Source: Gemmatimonadota bacterium (GTDB lineage Bacteria > Gemmatimonadota > Gemmatimonadetes > Gemmatimonadales > GWC2-71-9). Taken from it: a stretch of 51,932 nucleotides of DNA. The DNA is taken from contig QHVB01000037.1 in NCBI GenBank assembly GCA_003222195.1, forward strand, positions 1 through 51,932. Reading direction: 5' to 3'. Positions 24,652 to 31,436 of the stretch are shown in pieces. Within the stretch, counting starts at the first letter, position 1. Every line of letters starts with the position of its first letter. Both the position numbers and the translations under genes were made by a program. The notes beneath the pieces are model-generated. The model was not told where the DNA came from. It saw only the letters and a list, made by a program, of their open reading frames with translations, and did not search any database.

Positions 24652-25741
24652 AGATCTCAGTGACCTTTGCATCTCGGAAAAGTTTCTCGACGGGGAAATC
24701 TCGCATATACCCATACCCCCCGAAGAGCTGAATCGCCTGCGTCGTGACCCACATCGCCGTCTCGGACGCGAACAGCTTCGCCATGCTGGCGTAGAGGGTG
24801 ACGTCCTCACCGGCATCTTTGCGTGCCGCCGCCCGCTGCGCCAGCGCCCGCGCCGCCTCGATGCGCGTCGCCATATCGGCGAGCTTGAACTGCACCGCCT
24901 GGAAGTCCTCGATCGCCTTGCCGAACTGCTTGCGCTCGGCGCAGTACTTGAGCGACAGCTCGAGCGCCTTGCGCGCGATCCCCACCCCCTGCGCCCCAAT
25001 ACCGAGCCGCCCCGCGTCTAGGCCTTCCATCGCGTAGACGAATCCCATGCCCTCGTCGCCGAGCATCTGGTCGGCGGGGAGACGGAGATCGTTCAGCTCG
25101 ATGCCCGCGGTGTTTGATGCGCGCAGGCCCATCTTGTCTTCCGGCTTCGCGGGCTTGTAGCCCTTCGAATCGGTGGGCACGATAAACGTCGAAATGCCTT
25201 TGGCGCCACGGCGCGCGTTGGGCGTGTCGGTACGCACCATGATCATCATGAGATCGGCCGTGCCGGCGTTCGTTGCCCACGCCTTGGCGCCGTTCAGTAC
25301 CCAGTGCTTGCCGTCCTTTATCGCCTGCGACCGCAATGACGCCGCATCCGAACCTGCCTCCGCCTCCGACAACGCGAACCCGGCGAGTAATTCGCCGCGC
25401 GCCATAGGCTTGAGCCAGCGCTCCTTCTGCTCCCGCGTCCCGTGCTTTACGAGCATCGTGGTGGGGATGGCATTGTGAATGCCGATGGAGACGGCAAGCG
25501 CGGAATCGGCGGCAGAGATTTCCTCGAGCACCATCAAATACGTGATGGTGTCGAGGCCCATGCCCTCGTACTCCTCCGGCGTGCACATCCCCAGGAAGCC
25601 GAGTTTGCCCAGCTCGTCGATCACGTCGCGCGGGAAGTGGCTGGTGCGATCCCACTCGGCGGCGAACGGCTCGATTTTCTCGCGCGCGAACTCGCGCGCC
25701 AGCTCGACGACCTGCTCGCGGACGTCAGTCGCGGTAGGCAT
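24590..25741 (-). CDS. Acyl-CoA dehydrogenase
   Basis: 383 residues. FALSEAEAGSDAASLRSQA (FAD and substrate loop), GLRASNTAGIELNDLRLPAD and QLFGGYGYMRDFPVEKLFRDAKV are typical, and the catalytic base is Glu365 in IYEGTSEIQR, the position of short/medium-chain and butyryl-CoA dehydrogenases. It introduces an alpha,beta double bond into acyl-CoA, passing electrons to ETF. The ATG lies 17 bases inside the end of the 3-hydroxyacyl-CoA dehydrogenase gene, and its own end overlaps the amino-acid dehydrogenase, so the genes are tightly coupled. Confidence 0.95.
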   Translation of the reverse strand: MPTATDVREQVVELAREFAREKIEPFAAEWDRTSHFPRDVIDELGKLGFLGMCTPEEYEGMGLDTITYLMVLEEISAADSALAVSIGIHNAIPTTMLVKHGTREQKERWLKPMARGELLAGFALSEAEAGSDAASLRSQAIKDGKHWVLNGAKAWATNAGTADLMMIMVRTDTPNARRGAKGISTFIVPTDSKGYKPAKPEDKMGLRASNTAGIELNDLRLPADQMLGDEGMGFVYAMEGLDAGRLGIGAQGVGIARKALELSLKYCAERKQFGKAIEDFQAVQFKLADMATRIEAARALAQRAAARKDAGEDVTLYASMAKLFASETAMWVTTQAIQLFGGYGYMRDFPVEKLFRDAKVTEIYEGTSEIQRIVIARALTRHS

Positions 25742-26573
25742 AGAACCCCTGGCCCGATTTCCTGCCGAGCTGTCCTTTGGCGACCATTTGCTCGAGCAGC
25801 GGGGCCGGCCGGTACTTGTGCACGTCGAGCCCGTCCTGAAGCACCTTCATGATTGCGAGGCACACGTCGAGCCCGATCAAGTCGGCGAGCGCAAGCGGAC
25901 CGAGCGGATGATTCATGCCGAGCTTCATCACCTGATCGACTGCCTCTGGTGTTGCGACGCCCTCGTCGACACAGAAGATCGCTTCGTTGATCATCGGCAT
26001 GAGCACGCGATTCGACACGAATCCAGACGAGTCATTCACGATCACCGGTGTCTTCTTGAGTTCCTCCACAACCTCGACAACCCGGCGCACGGTCTCATCA
26101 TCCGTTAGATGCCCACGCACAACCTCCACCAACGGCATTAACGGCACCGGATTCATGAAATGCATGCCGATCACTTTGCCCGGCCTGTCGGTGTGCTTGG
26201 CGAGCTCGGTGATTGAGATGGATGAGGTGTTGCTGGCGAGAATGGAGTCGGGAGCCAGGAGCCGGGATACAGTGGCGAAAATCTCAAACTTGATCTTGGG
26301 ATTCTCGGTCGCCGCTTCCACGAGGATTTCGGCACCTTTCACGGCATCGAACGACGTACTCGCCTTGATGCGCGCGAGCGTCCCAGCTCCTGACTCCCGG
26401 CTCCCGACTCCTTTTCTCACCAGCCGCTCGATGTTCGTCGCGATCGTCTTCAGTGCGCGTTCCAATGCTTCGGGTTCAAGATCCACCAGCGAAACGTCCC
26501 ACCCGTGCTGCGCAAACACGTGCGCGATGCCGTTGCCCATCGTGCCGGCGCCCACGACCCCCACTTTGCTCAT
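25725..26573 (-). CDS. 3-hydroxybutyryl-CoA dehydrogenase
   Basis: 282 residues from ATG 26573, which overlaps the CPBP gene stop as ATGA; a longer frame upstream is a shadow. The NAD site VGVVGAGTMGNGIAHVF and the signature IGMHFMNPVPLMPLVEVVRG (His of the catalytic pair) are clear, as is NDSSGFVSNRVLMPMINEAI. It oxidises 3-hydroxyacyl-CoA or, in reverse, reduces acetoacetyl-CoA. Two inverted copies of a GGAGTCGGGAGCC microrepeat lie in its coding sequence (26244-26267 and 26381-26411); the second encodes GSRESGAG where relatives have an unrelated segment of equal length. Confidence 0.95.
   Translation of the reverse strand: MSKVGVVGAGTMGNGIAHVFAQHGWDVSLVDLEPEALERALKTIATNIERLVRKGVGSRESGAGTLARIKASTSFDAVKGAEILVEAATENPKIKFEIFATVSRLLAPDSILASNTSSISITELAKHTDRPGKVIGMHFMNPVPLMPLVEVVRGHLTDDETVRRVVEVVEELKKTPVIVNDSSGFVSNRVLMPMINEAIFCVDEGVATPEAVDQVMKLGMNHPLGPLALADLIGLDVCLAIMKVLQDGLDVHKYRPAPLLEQMVAKGQLGRKSGQGFYAYRD
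26244..26411. repeat. Inverted pair of GGAGTCGGGAGCC microrepeats inside the hbd-like gene
   Basis: A copy at 26244-26267 and an inverted copy at 26381-26411 agree at 21 of 24 positions and are 113 bases apart. Both lie within the coding sequence without breaking the frame. Confidence 0.7.
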
Positions 26574-27433
26574 CCGGCGAGCCAGGTGCGCGGCTGCTTC
26601 ACGCGTGCGCCGATCACCGCCAGCGTGCCGGCGATCAAGACGATCGTCGTGACGATGCCGCCCTCGGGGCCGAACGGGCCGCCGTCGACCCACGCGTGCC
26701 ACCCGGGGGTGTACTCGACCACGGGGACCTGAAAGGCATAGCCGCTGACGGGCGCATCGAACAGAATCGCGAGGCCGGCATTCCAGCCGAAGTGCAGGCC
26801 CCAGGCGAGCGCCATGCCGCCCGCTGAGAAGAACGCGAACGACAGCCAGACTGCGGCGAGCGCCACGTTCACGGTGCTGAAGACGGTGGCGCTGGGATTC
26901 CGCGCGTGCGCGATGCCAAACAGCAGCGCGAGGATCAGCATCGCCGGCAGCGCGCCGATCGCGTCGGCGAGGCGGCGCAGCGGGTAGCCGCGGAACATCA
27001 GCTCCTCGCCGAGCGCTGCGAGCACCAGCCCGAGCCCGAGCGGCACCACGACGCGCGGCCAGGCGCTCCAATCACCCGTGAGCCGCACGGTCGCGCGATC
27101 GATGACGAAGGCCAGGCCGATCCCGAGCATCGCCATGAGCGCGCCGAGTCCAATGCCGCGGAACAGCCGCGGCATCAGGCCACCGGGTTGCGTGTGCCAG
27201 CCCATCCGGTCCCAGGAGTACTGATTGAGGAGCTTGCCAACGACCACCGTCGCGACGATGAACCCGGTCACCTCGTACGCGCCGTTGCGGAACACGTACC
27301 AGCGCGGCCCGCCCCAGCCGGGGACCAGGTTGGCGATGCCGATCGTGATTGCGAAACCCACGACCCCATAGAGCACGATCCACCCCAGCGCGATCCCGAC
27401 GCGTTTCATATCCTCAAACGAAACGCGCGCCAT
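26570..27433 (-). CDS. CPBP-family intramembrane metalloprotease
   Basis: 287 residues from ATG 27433 (its A is the last base of the bioY TGA). About eight membrane spans are visible. The family's metal-site motifs are present: EELMFRGYPLRRL (Glu-Glu-x-x-x-Arg), FGIAHARN (His) and LHFGWNAG (His-x-x-x-Asn). CPBP/Abi proteins include Rce1-like CAAX proteases and bacteriocin self-immunity proteins; the substrate here is unknown. It sits in an acyl-CoA operon between bioY and the hydroxyacyl-CoA dehydrogenase gene, an unexpected place for a protease. Confidence 0.9.
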   Translation of the reverse strand: MARVSFEDMKRVGIALGWIVLYGVVGFAITIGIANLVPGWGGPRWYVFRNGAYEVTGFIVATVVVGKLLNQYSWDRMGWHTQPGGLMPRLFRGIGLGALMAMLGIGLAFVIDRATVRLTGDWSAWPRVVVPLGLGLVLAALGEELMFRGYPLRRLADAIGALPAMLILALLFGIAHARNPSATVFSTVNVALAAVWLSFAFFSAGGMALAWGLHFGWNAGLAILFDAPVSGYAFQVPVVEYTPGWHAWVDGGPFGPEGGIVTTIVLIAGTLAVIGARVKQPRTWLAG

Positions 27434-27996
27434 CAGAGGCGCGCGCGAATCGTTGGGGTGAGCTGCGTCAGGACCGGCACCAGTAAAGCCAGCTTCAGCA
27501 GGTCTCCGAGCAGGAACGGCCACGTGCCGAACCGCGCGGCCGCCGAGAGGTTGCCCGTGAGAATCGCGAGCTGGGCGAGACCACCCAGGTGGATCAGCAC
27601 CAGCCCGGCGAATACGCCGCACGCCACACGCAACACACTCGATCCTTCGGTCACAACTGCGCCAACAGCCCATGCCGCGACCGGATAGGCGAGCAGATAG
27701 CCACCTGTCGGTCCGAACAGCCGCGCGAACCCAACCAGCGGCACAGTCGGCGTGAACACCGGGAGGCCCGCCGCGCCCATCGCGAGATAGAGAATCATGC
27801 TGAGGGCACCGAGGCGCGGGCCGAGCAACCCGCCGACGAGCAGCACGGCCATCGGCTGCAGCGTCATCGGCACGGGCGTCCCCGGAAGCGGCACGGACAC
27901 CTGCGCCGCGCCGGCAACAATCAGTGCGCCCAAGACCACGGCGGCGGCGCGGCGAATGCTCAATGTCGAACGTCCAATGACCAATGTTGATTCCAT
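27433..27996 (-). CDS. bioY: Biotin transporter BioY
   Basis: 187 residues from ATG 27996, which shares one base with the thiolase TGA (TGATG). The pattern VSVPLPGTPVPMTLQPMAVLL, then LGALSMILYLAMGAAGLPVF, then GPTGGYLLAYPVAAW is diagnostic of BioY, the substrate-binding S component of the biotin ECF transporter. About six spans are present. No bioM or bioN is adjacent, so it either works alone or uses a shared energising module. Biotin supply fits biotin-dependent carboxylases in acyl-CoA metabolism. Residues 2-12 (ESTLVIGRSTL) are encoded by a CATTGGTCATTGGACG-type microrepeat. Confidence 0.94.
   Translation of the reverse strand: MESTLVIGRSTLSIRRAAAVVLGALIVAGAAQVSVPLPGTPVPMTLQPMAVLLVGGLLGPRLGALSMILYLAMGAAGLPVFTPTVPLVGFARLFGPTGGYLLAYPVAAWAVGAVVTEGSSVLRVACGVFAGLVLIHLGGLAQLAILTGNLSAAARFGTWPFLLGDLLKLALLVPVLTQLTPTIRARL
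27955..27989. repeat. ACATTGGTCATTGGACG-type microrepeat at bioY start
   Basis: On the minus strand ACATTGGTCATTGGACG is followed by TTCGACATTGAGCATT. This belongs to a family of CATTGG-based microrepeats that I recall as common between genes in environmental genomes. Here it encodes the first residues of BioY. Confidence 0.5.
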
Positions 27997-29159
27997 CAGA
28001 GCATCTCCACAGAGAGAGCGACTGCGTTGCCGCCACCGAGGCACAGTGTGGCGAGGCCGGTCTTCTTGCTGTACTGCTTGAGCGCATACAGCAGCGTCGT
28101 CAGCACGCGCGCACCGGACGCACCGATCGGATGGCCGAGCGCGATGGCGCCGCCGTGCACGTTCACGCGCGACCAGTCCCAGCCGAGGGCCTTGCCATCG
28201 GCGAGCGCCTGCACGGCGAAGGCTTCATTCGCTTCGATCAAATCGTAATCGGAGATCTTGGCGCCCGTCTTCTTCATCAGGTTCTGCACCGCAACGATCG
28301 GCGCAAAGAACAGATCCTTCGGCTCGCCGCCGCCGGTCGCATACCCCGTGATTTTGGCGATCGGCGTCACGCCGTGCGCCTTGGCAAACGCGAGCGAGGT
28401 CACGACCAACGCGCTCGCGCCGTCGTTCAAGCCGGGCGCGTTCCCCGGCGTCACCGTGCCGTCCTTCTCGAAAGACGGCTTGAGCGCGGCGAGCTTCTCG
28501 AGCGACGTGTCGGCACGCGGGCCCTCGTCCTTCTCAACTTTATCCACCGAAACGATCTCAGCCTTGAAGAAACACGATTCCATCGCCTTAACCGCTTTCC
28601 GGTGACTCTCCAACGCAAACTCGTCCTGCTCACGACGAGAGACGCCAGCCTTCTTCGCGGTGTACTCGGCGAGGTTGCCCATGTGCGTGTTGGAGAACGA
28701 ATCCCACAGCCCGTCGCGAATCATGCCGTCGACGAGCTCGCTGTTCCCCGCCTTGATGCCGCTGCGCATACCGTAGACGTAATGCGGCGCGTTCGACATC
28801 GACTCGAACCCGCCGGCCACGACACACTGTTCGTCGCCCGCCTTGATCGCCTGCGCCGCGAGCATCACCGCCTTGAGCCCCGAGCCGCAGACTTTGTTGA
28901 TCGTCATCGCCGGGATCGTGCCCGGCAGCCCCGCGTGGATCGCCGCCTGACGAGCTGGCGCCTGCCCCTCACCTCCCTGCAGCACGTTGCCCATGATGAC
29001 TTCGTCGACCGTGCTGTCGGGCACGCCGGCGCGGCGCATGGCCTCGCGAATGACGAGCGCGCCGAGCTTCGGCCCGGGCAGCGGGGACAAGCCGCCGAGA
29101 TACTTGCCGATGGGTGTGCGGCAAGCGGACAGGATTACGGGCGTGGTAGTGTCAGTCAT
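27996..29159 (-). CDS. Acetyl-CoA C-acetyltransferase (thiolase)
   Basis: 387 residues. The nucleophile Cys91 lies in TINKVCGSGLKAV, the His in NVHGGAIALGHPIGASGAR, and the second active Cys373 in ATLCLGGGNA. The length and NEAFAVQAL motif fit biosynthetic or degradative acetoacetyl-CoA thiolases (AtoB/PhaA). It condenses two acetyl-CoA or cleaves 3-oxoacyl-CoA. It heads a six-gene leftward operon that includes the hydroxyacyl-CoA and acyl-CoA dehydrogenases, so a short-chain acyl-CoA pathway is likely. A palindromic element separates it from thrS. Confidence 0.96.
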   Translation of the reverse strand: MTDTTTPVILSACRTPIGKYLGGLSPLPGPKLGALVIREAMRRAGVPDSTVDEVIMGNVLQGGEGQAPARQAAIHAGLPGTIPAMTINKVCGSGLKAVMLAAQAIKAGDEQCVVAGGFESMSNAPHYVYGMRSGIKAGNSELVDGMIRDGLWDSFSNTHMGNLAEYTAKKAGVSRREQDEFALESHRKAVKAMESCFFKAEIVSVDKVEKDEGPRADTSLEKLAALKPSFEKDGTVTPGNAPGLNDGASALVVTSLAFAKAHGVTPIAKITGYATGGGEPKDLFFAPIVAVQNLMKKTGAKISDYDLIEANEAFAVQALADGKALGWDWSRVNVHGGAIALGHPIGASGARVLTTLLYALKQYSKKTGLATLCLGGGNAVALSVEML

Positions 29160-29188
29160 GAAATCAGATGTCCCATTCGTGTTATCGA

Positions 29189-29259
29189 CACCCTGAAGGG
29201 TGCGCTCGGCACTTCACTGCCCTTAAGGGCAATGACGGCCGAGCGCAGGCTTTAGCCTG
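29189..29259. repeat. Compact three-hairpin palindromic element, copy 2
   Basis: Hairpin B variant CACCCTGAAGGGTG (29189-29202), CTCGGC (29205-29210), hairpin P TGCCCTTAAGGGCA (29218-29231), GCCGAG (29238-29243), hairpin A CAGGCTTTAGCCTG (29246-29259). Base changes in the stems relative to copy 1 are matched on both arms, so pairing is kept. It lies between thrS and the thiolase gene. Confidence 0.85.
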
Positions 29260-29265
29260 TGAACC

Positions 29266-31218
29266 TCAAATTAATGGCTTAAGACTTCTACTGTGTACCT
29301 CTTGCTTCAGCTTCTCCACAAACTCCTGAACCGGCATCACGACCTGCTTGTTTCCCGACCCCCGCACCCGTACCGCGACGGACTTGGCCTCGGCTTCCCG
29401 CTGCCCCACGACCGCCATGTAGGGAATCTTGTGCGTTTCCGCGTCGCGGATCTTGTAGTTCAGTGTCTCGGAGCGTTCGTCGAGATGGGAGCGAATGCCG
29501 GCCTGGCGCAGCGTCTCGTGCACCGCCCGCGCCGCGTCGAGCTGCCCATCCGCGATCGGCAGGACGCGCACCTGCTGCGGCGACAGCCACAGCGGGAACG
29601 CTCCCGCGAAGTGCTCGATCAAAAAGCCGACGAAGCGCTCGAGTGTGCCGAAGATCGCGCGGTGAATCATCACCGTGCGGTGAGCCTTGTTGTCGGCGCC
29701 GGTGTACTCGAGCTTGAAACGCTCCGGCAGCTCGTAGTCCAGCTGGATCGTGGCGCCCTGCCACTCACGACCGATCGCGTCGTTGAACTTGATGTCGATT
29801 TTGGGGCCGTAGAACGCGCCCCCGCCGATGTCCATCCGGTACGTCATGCCTCGGCGCTTCAACGCGCTTTCCAGCGCCTTCTCGGCAACGTCCCACATCC
29901 GATCATCGCCCAGCTTCTTGTCCGGTCGAGTGGCGAGATCGAGCCGATATTGAAGCCCAAACGTCTTCCCCATCACCAGCTCGACGATGTCGAGCAGGTT
30001 GAAGATCTCCTCCTCGATCTGATCCTCGCGCAGGAAGATGTGCGCATCGTCCATCGACAAGCCGCGCACGCGCAGCATGCCGTGCAACGTCCCCGAGCGC
30101 TCATTGCGATACACGTTCGCGATCTCGGCCAGGCGAATCGGCAGATCGCGATAGCTGCGCTGCTGGCTCGCATACACGAGGATGTGCATGGGGCAGTTCA
30201 TCGGCTTGACGCGATAGTGCACTTCTTCCGACTCGCCCTCACCAGCCGCCATCGCGGGGAACTGGTTCGCGGCGTACAGCGGCAGGTGGCCCGAGCGCAG
30301 GAACAGCTGTTCGCGCGTCACGTGCGGCGTGTACACGAGCTGATAGCCGCGCTGCAGGATGATGTCCTCGATGAAGCGCCGCAACTCGAAGTTCAGAATC
30401 GCGCCGTTAGGGTGCCAGAGAATCAGCCCCGGCCCGACATCCTCCTGAATCGAGTAAAGGTCGAGCTGTTTTCCGATGGTCCGGTGATCGCGCTTGCGGG
30501 CTTCTTCGAGCCGGCGAACGTAGCCCTCGAGATCGTCCTTGCTGAACCACGCCGTCCCATAGATGCGCTGCAGCATCTGCCGGCGCTCATCGCCGCGCCA
30601 ATACGCTCCCGCCGCGTGCAGCAGCTTGAAGTGCTTGATACGCCCCGTGCTCGGCACGTGCGGCCCACGGCACAGATCGACGAACGGGCCGTCCGTGTAG
30701 ACCGAGATGACCTCGTTCTGCCCAAGATCGTCGATGCGCTCGAGCTTCAACGGGTCATCGACAAACCGTCGTTTTGCCTCTTCTCTACTCACTTCTTCGC
30801 GCGTGAAGACATAATCCTGCTTGGTGACCTCGGCCATTTTCTGCTCGATGGCCTCGAGATCCTCCGGCGTAAACGGCCGGCCAATGTCGAAGTCGTAGTA
30901 AAACCCGTCTTCGATGGGCGGGCCGAAGCCGATCTGCGCTTTGGGGAAGAGCTGCCGCACGGCGGTCGCCAGCACGTGCGCCGAGGAGTGTCGGAGCACG
31001 TCGAGCGCCTGCGGATCTTTGTCCGTCAGGATCGAGACCTTCACGCCATCCGGGAGCGGCCGCTGCAGATCGCGTACGTCGCCGTTGACGCGAATGGCGA
31101 GCGCGGCTTTGGCCAGGCCCGGTCCGATCGCCTTGGCGAGGTCCGCGCCCGTCGCGCCCGCCGGCAGGGTCTTCTTGCTCCCATCCGGCAGGACGACCTG
31201 AATCTCGGAAGGGGACAT
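29266..31218 (-). CDS. thrS: Threonine--tRNA ligase
   Basis: 650 residues, full length: a TGS domain (residues 5-65), the editing/second domain with HSSAHVL and later CRGPHVPSTG, the class II core with RVKPMNCPMHILVYASQ and RNERSGTLHGMLRVRG (motif 2), motif 3 in VMIHRAIFGTLERF, and a C-terminal anticodon-binding domain (QVRVLPIADGQL to the end). It charges tRNA-Thr in the cytoplasm. The gene starts two bases after the stop of a 59-residue membrane protein gene and has no clear Shine-Dalgarno of its own, so reinitiation is probable. A palindromic repeat follows seven bases after the stop. Confidence 0.98.
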   Translation of the reverse strand: MSPSEIQVVLPDGSKKTLPAGATGADLAKAIGPGLAKAALAIRVNGDVRDLQRPLPDGVKVSILTDKDPQALDVLRHSSAHVLATAVRQLFPKAQIGFGPPIEDGFYYDFDIGRPFTPEDLEAIEQKMAEVTKQDYVFTREEVSREEAKRRFVDDPLKLERIDDLGQNEVISVYTDGPFVDLCRGPHVPSTGRIKHFKLLHAAGAYWRGDERRQMLQRIYGTAWFSKDDLEGYVRRLEEARKRDHRTIGKQLDLYSIQEDVGPGLILWHPNGAILNFELRRFIEDIILQRGYQLVYTPHVTREQLFLRSGHLPLYAANQFPAMAAGEGESEEVHYRVKPMNCPMHILVYASQQRSYRDLPIRLAEIANVYRNERSGTLHGMLRVRGLSMDDAHIFLREDQIEEEIFNLLDIVELVMGKTFGLQYRLDLATRPDKKLGDDRMWDVAEKALESALKRRGMTYRMDIGGGAFYGPKIDIKFNDAIGREWQGATIQLDYELPERFKLEYTGADNKAHRTVMIHRAIFGTLERFVGFLIEHFAGAFPLWLSPQQVRVLPIADGQLDAARAVHETLRQAGIRSHLDERSETLNYKIRDAETHKIPYMAVVGQREAEAKSVAVRVRGSGNKQVVMPVQEFVEKLKQEVHSRSLKPLI

Positions 31219-31220
31219 GT

Positions 31221-31400
31221 CTAAGGAGTGGCGGTAGTCGTTGCGCCGGCGGCGGGCGCGGCGCCCATCGGCGGCGTGCGCAAACCGAACCGGAAGTAGA
31301 GTCCCACCGAAAGCAGAATCACGCCCGCGAGCAACACCCAGCGAACGATACGACCCGCCGGCAGTGCGTCATCGGATGACGATGATTTGGGAAGCGTCAT
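31221..31400 (-). CDS. Small single-span membrane protein (59 aa)
   Basis: ATG 31400 to TAG 31221. The protein begins with a Ser/Asp-rich cytoplasmic stretch (MTLPKSSSSDDALPAG), then RIVRWVLLAGVILLSVGLYF, one clear membrane span with a positive inner flank, and an Ala/Thr/Pro-rich tail. No family is recognised. Coding evidence: the start is in the divergent promoter gap, a TAGAAT lies eight bases before ATG, and thrS begins two bases after the stop. It may be translationally coupled to thrS or be its leader gene. Confidence 0.7.
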   Translation of the reverse strand: MTLPKSSSSDDALPAGRIVRWVLLAGVILLSVGLYFRFGLRTPPMGAAPAAGATTTATP

Positions 31401-31436
31401 TGGACGATATTCTAGTGGGCGCTTCTATATTAAGGA
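31400..31436. promoter_or_regulatory. Compact divergent promoters of thrS unit and valS operon
   Basis: Only 36 bases separate the two starts. On the minus strand TAGAAT (31414-31409) is eight bases before the small gene's ATG. On the plus strand TATATT (31426-31431) is five bases before the valS ATG, with TTGGAC at 31400-31405 as a possible but widely spaced -35. Both hexamers sit where leaderless transcripts would need them. Confidence 0.5.

Noticed and set aside
24652-24999. N-terminal extension of the amino-acid dehydrogenase
   Set aside because: It is a shadow of the acyl-CoA dehydrogenase gene, composed mostly of Ser/Arg.
27434-28087. N-terminal extension of the CPBP protease
   Set aside because: It lies over bioY in another frame; the TGATG coupling fixes the start at 27433.
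29293-31224. 643-codon plus-strand frame opposite thrS
   Set aside because: Antisense frame of a high-GC gene; no recognisable motif, and thrS is certain.
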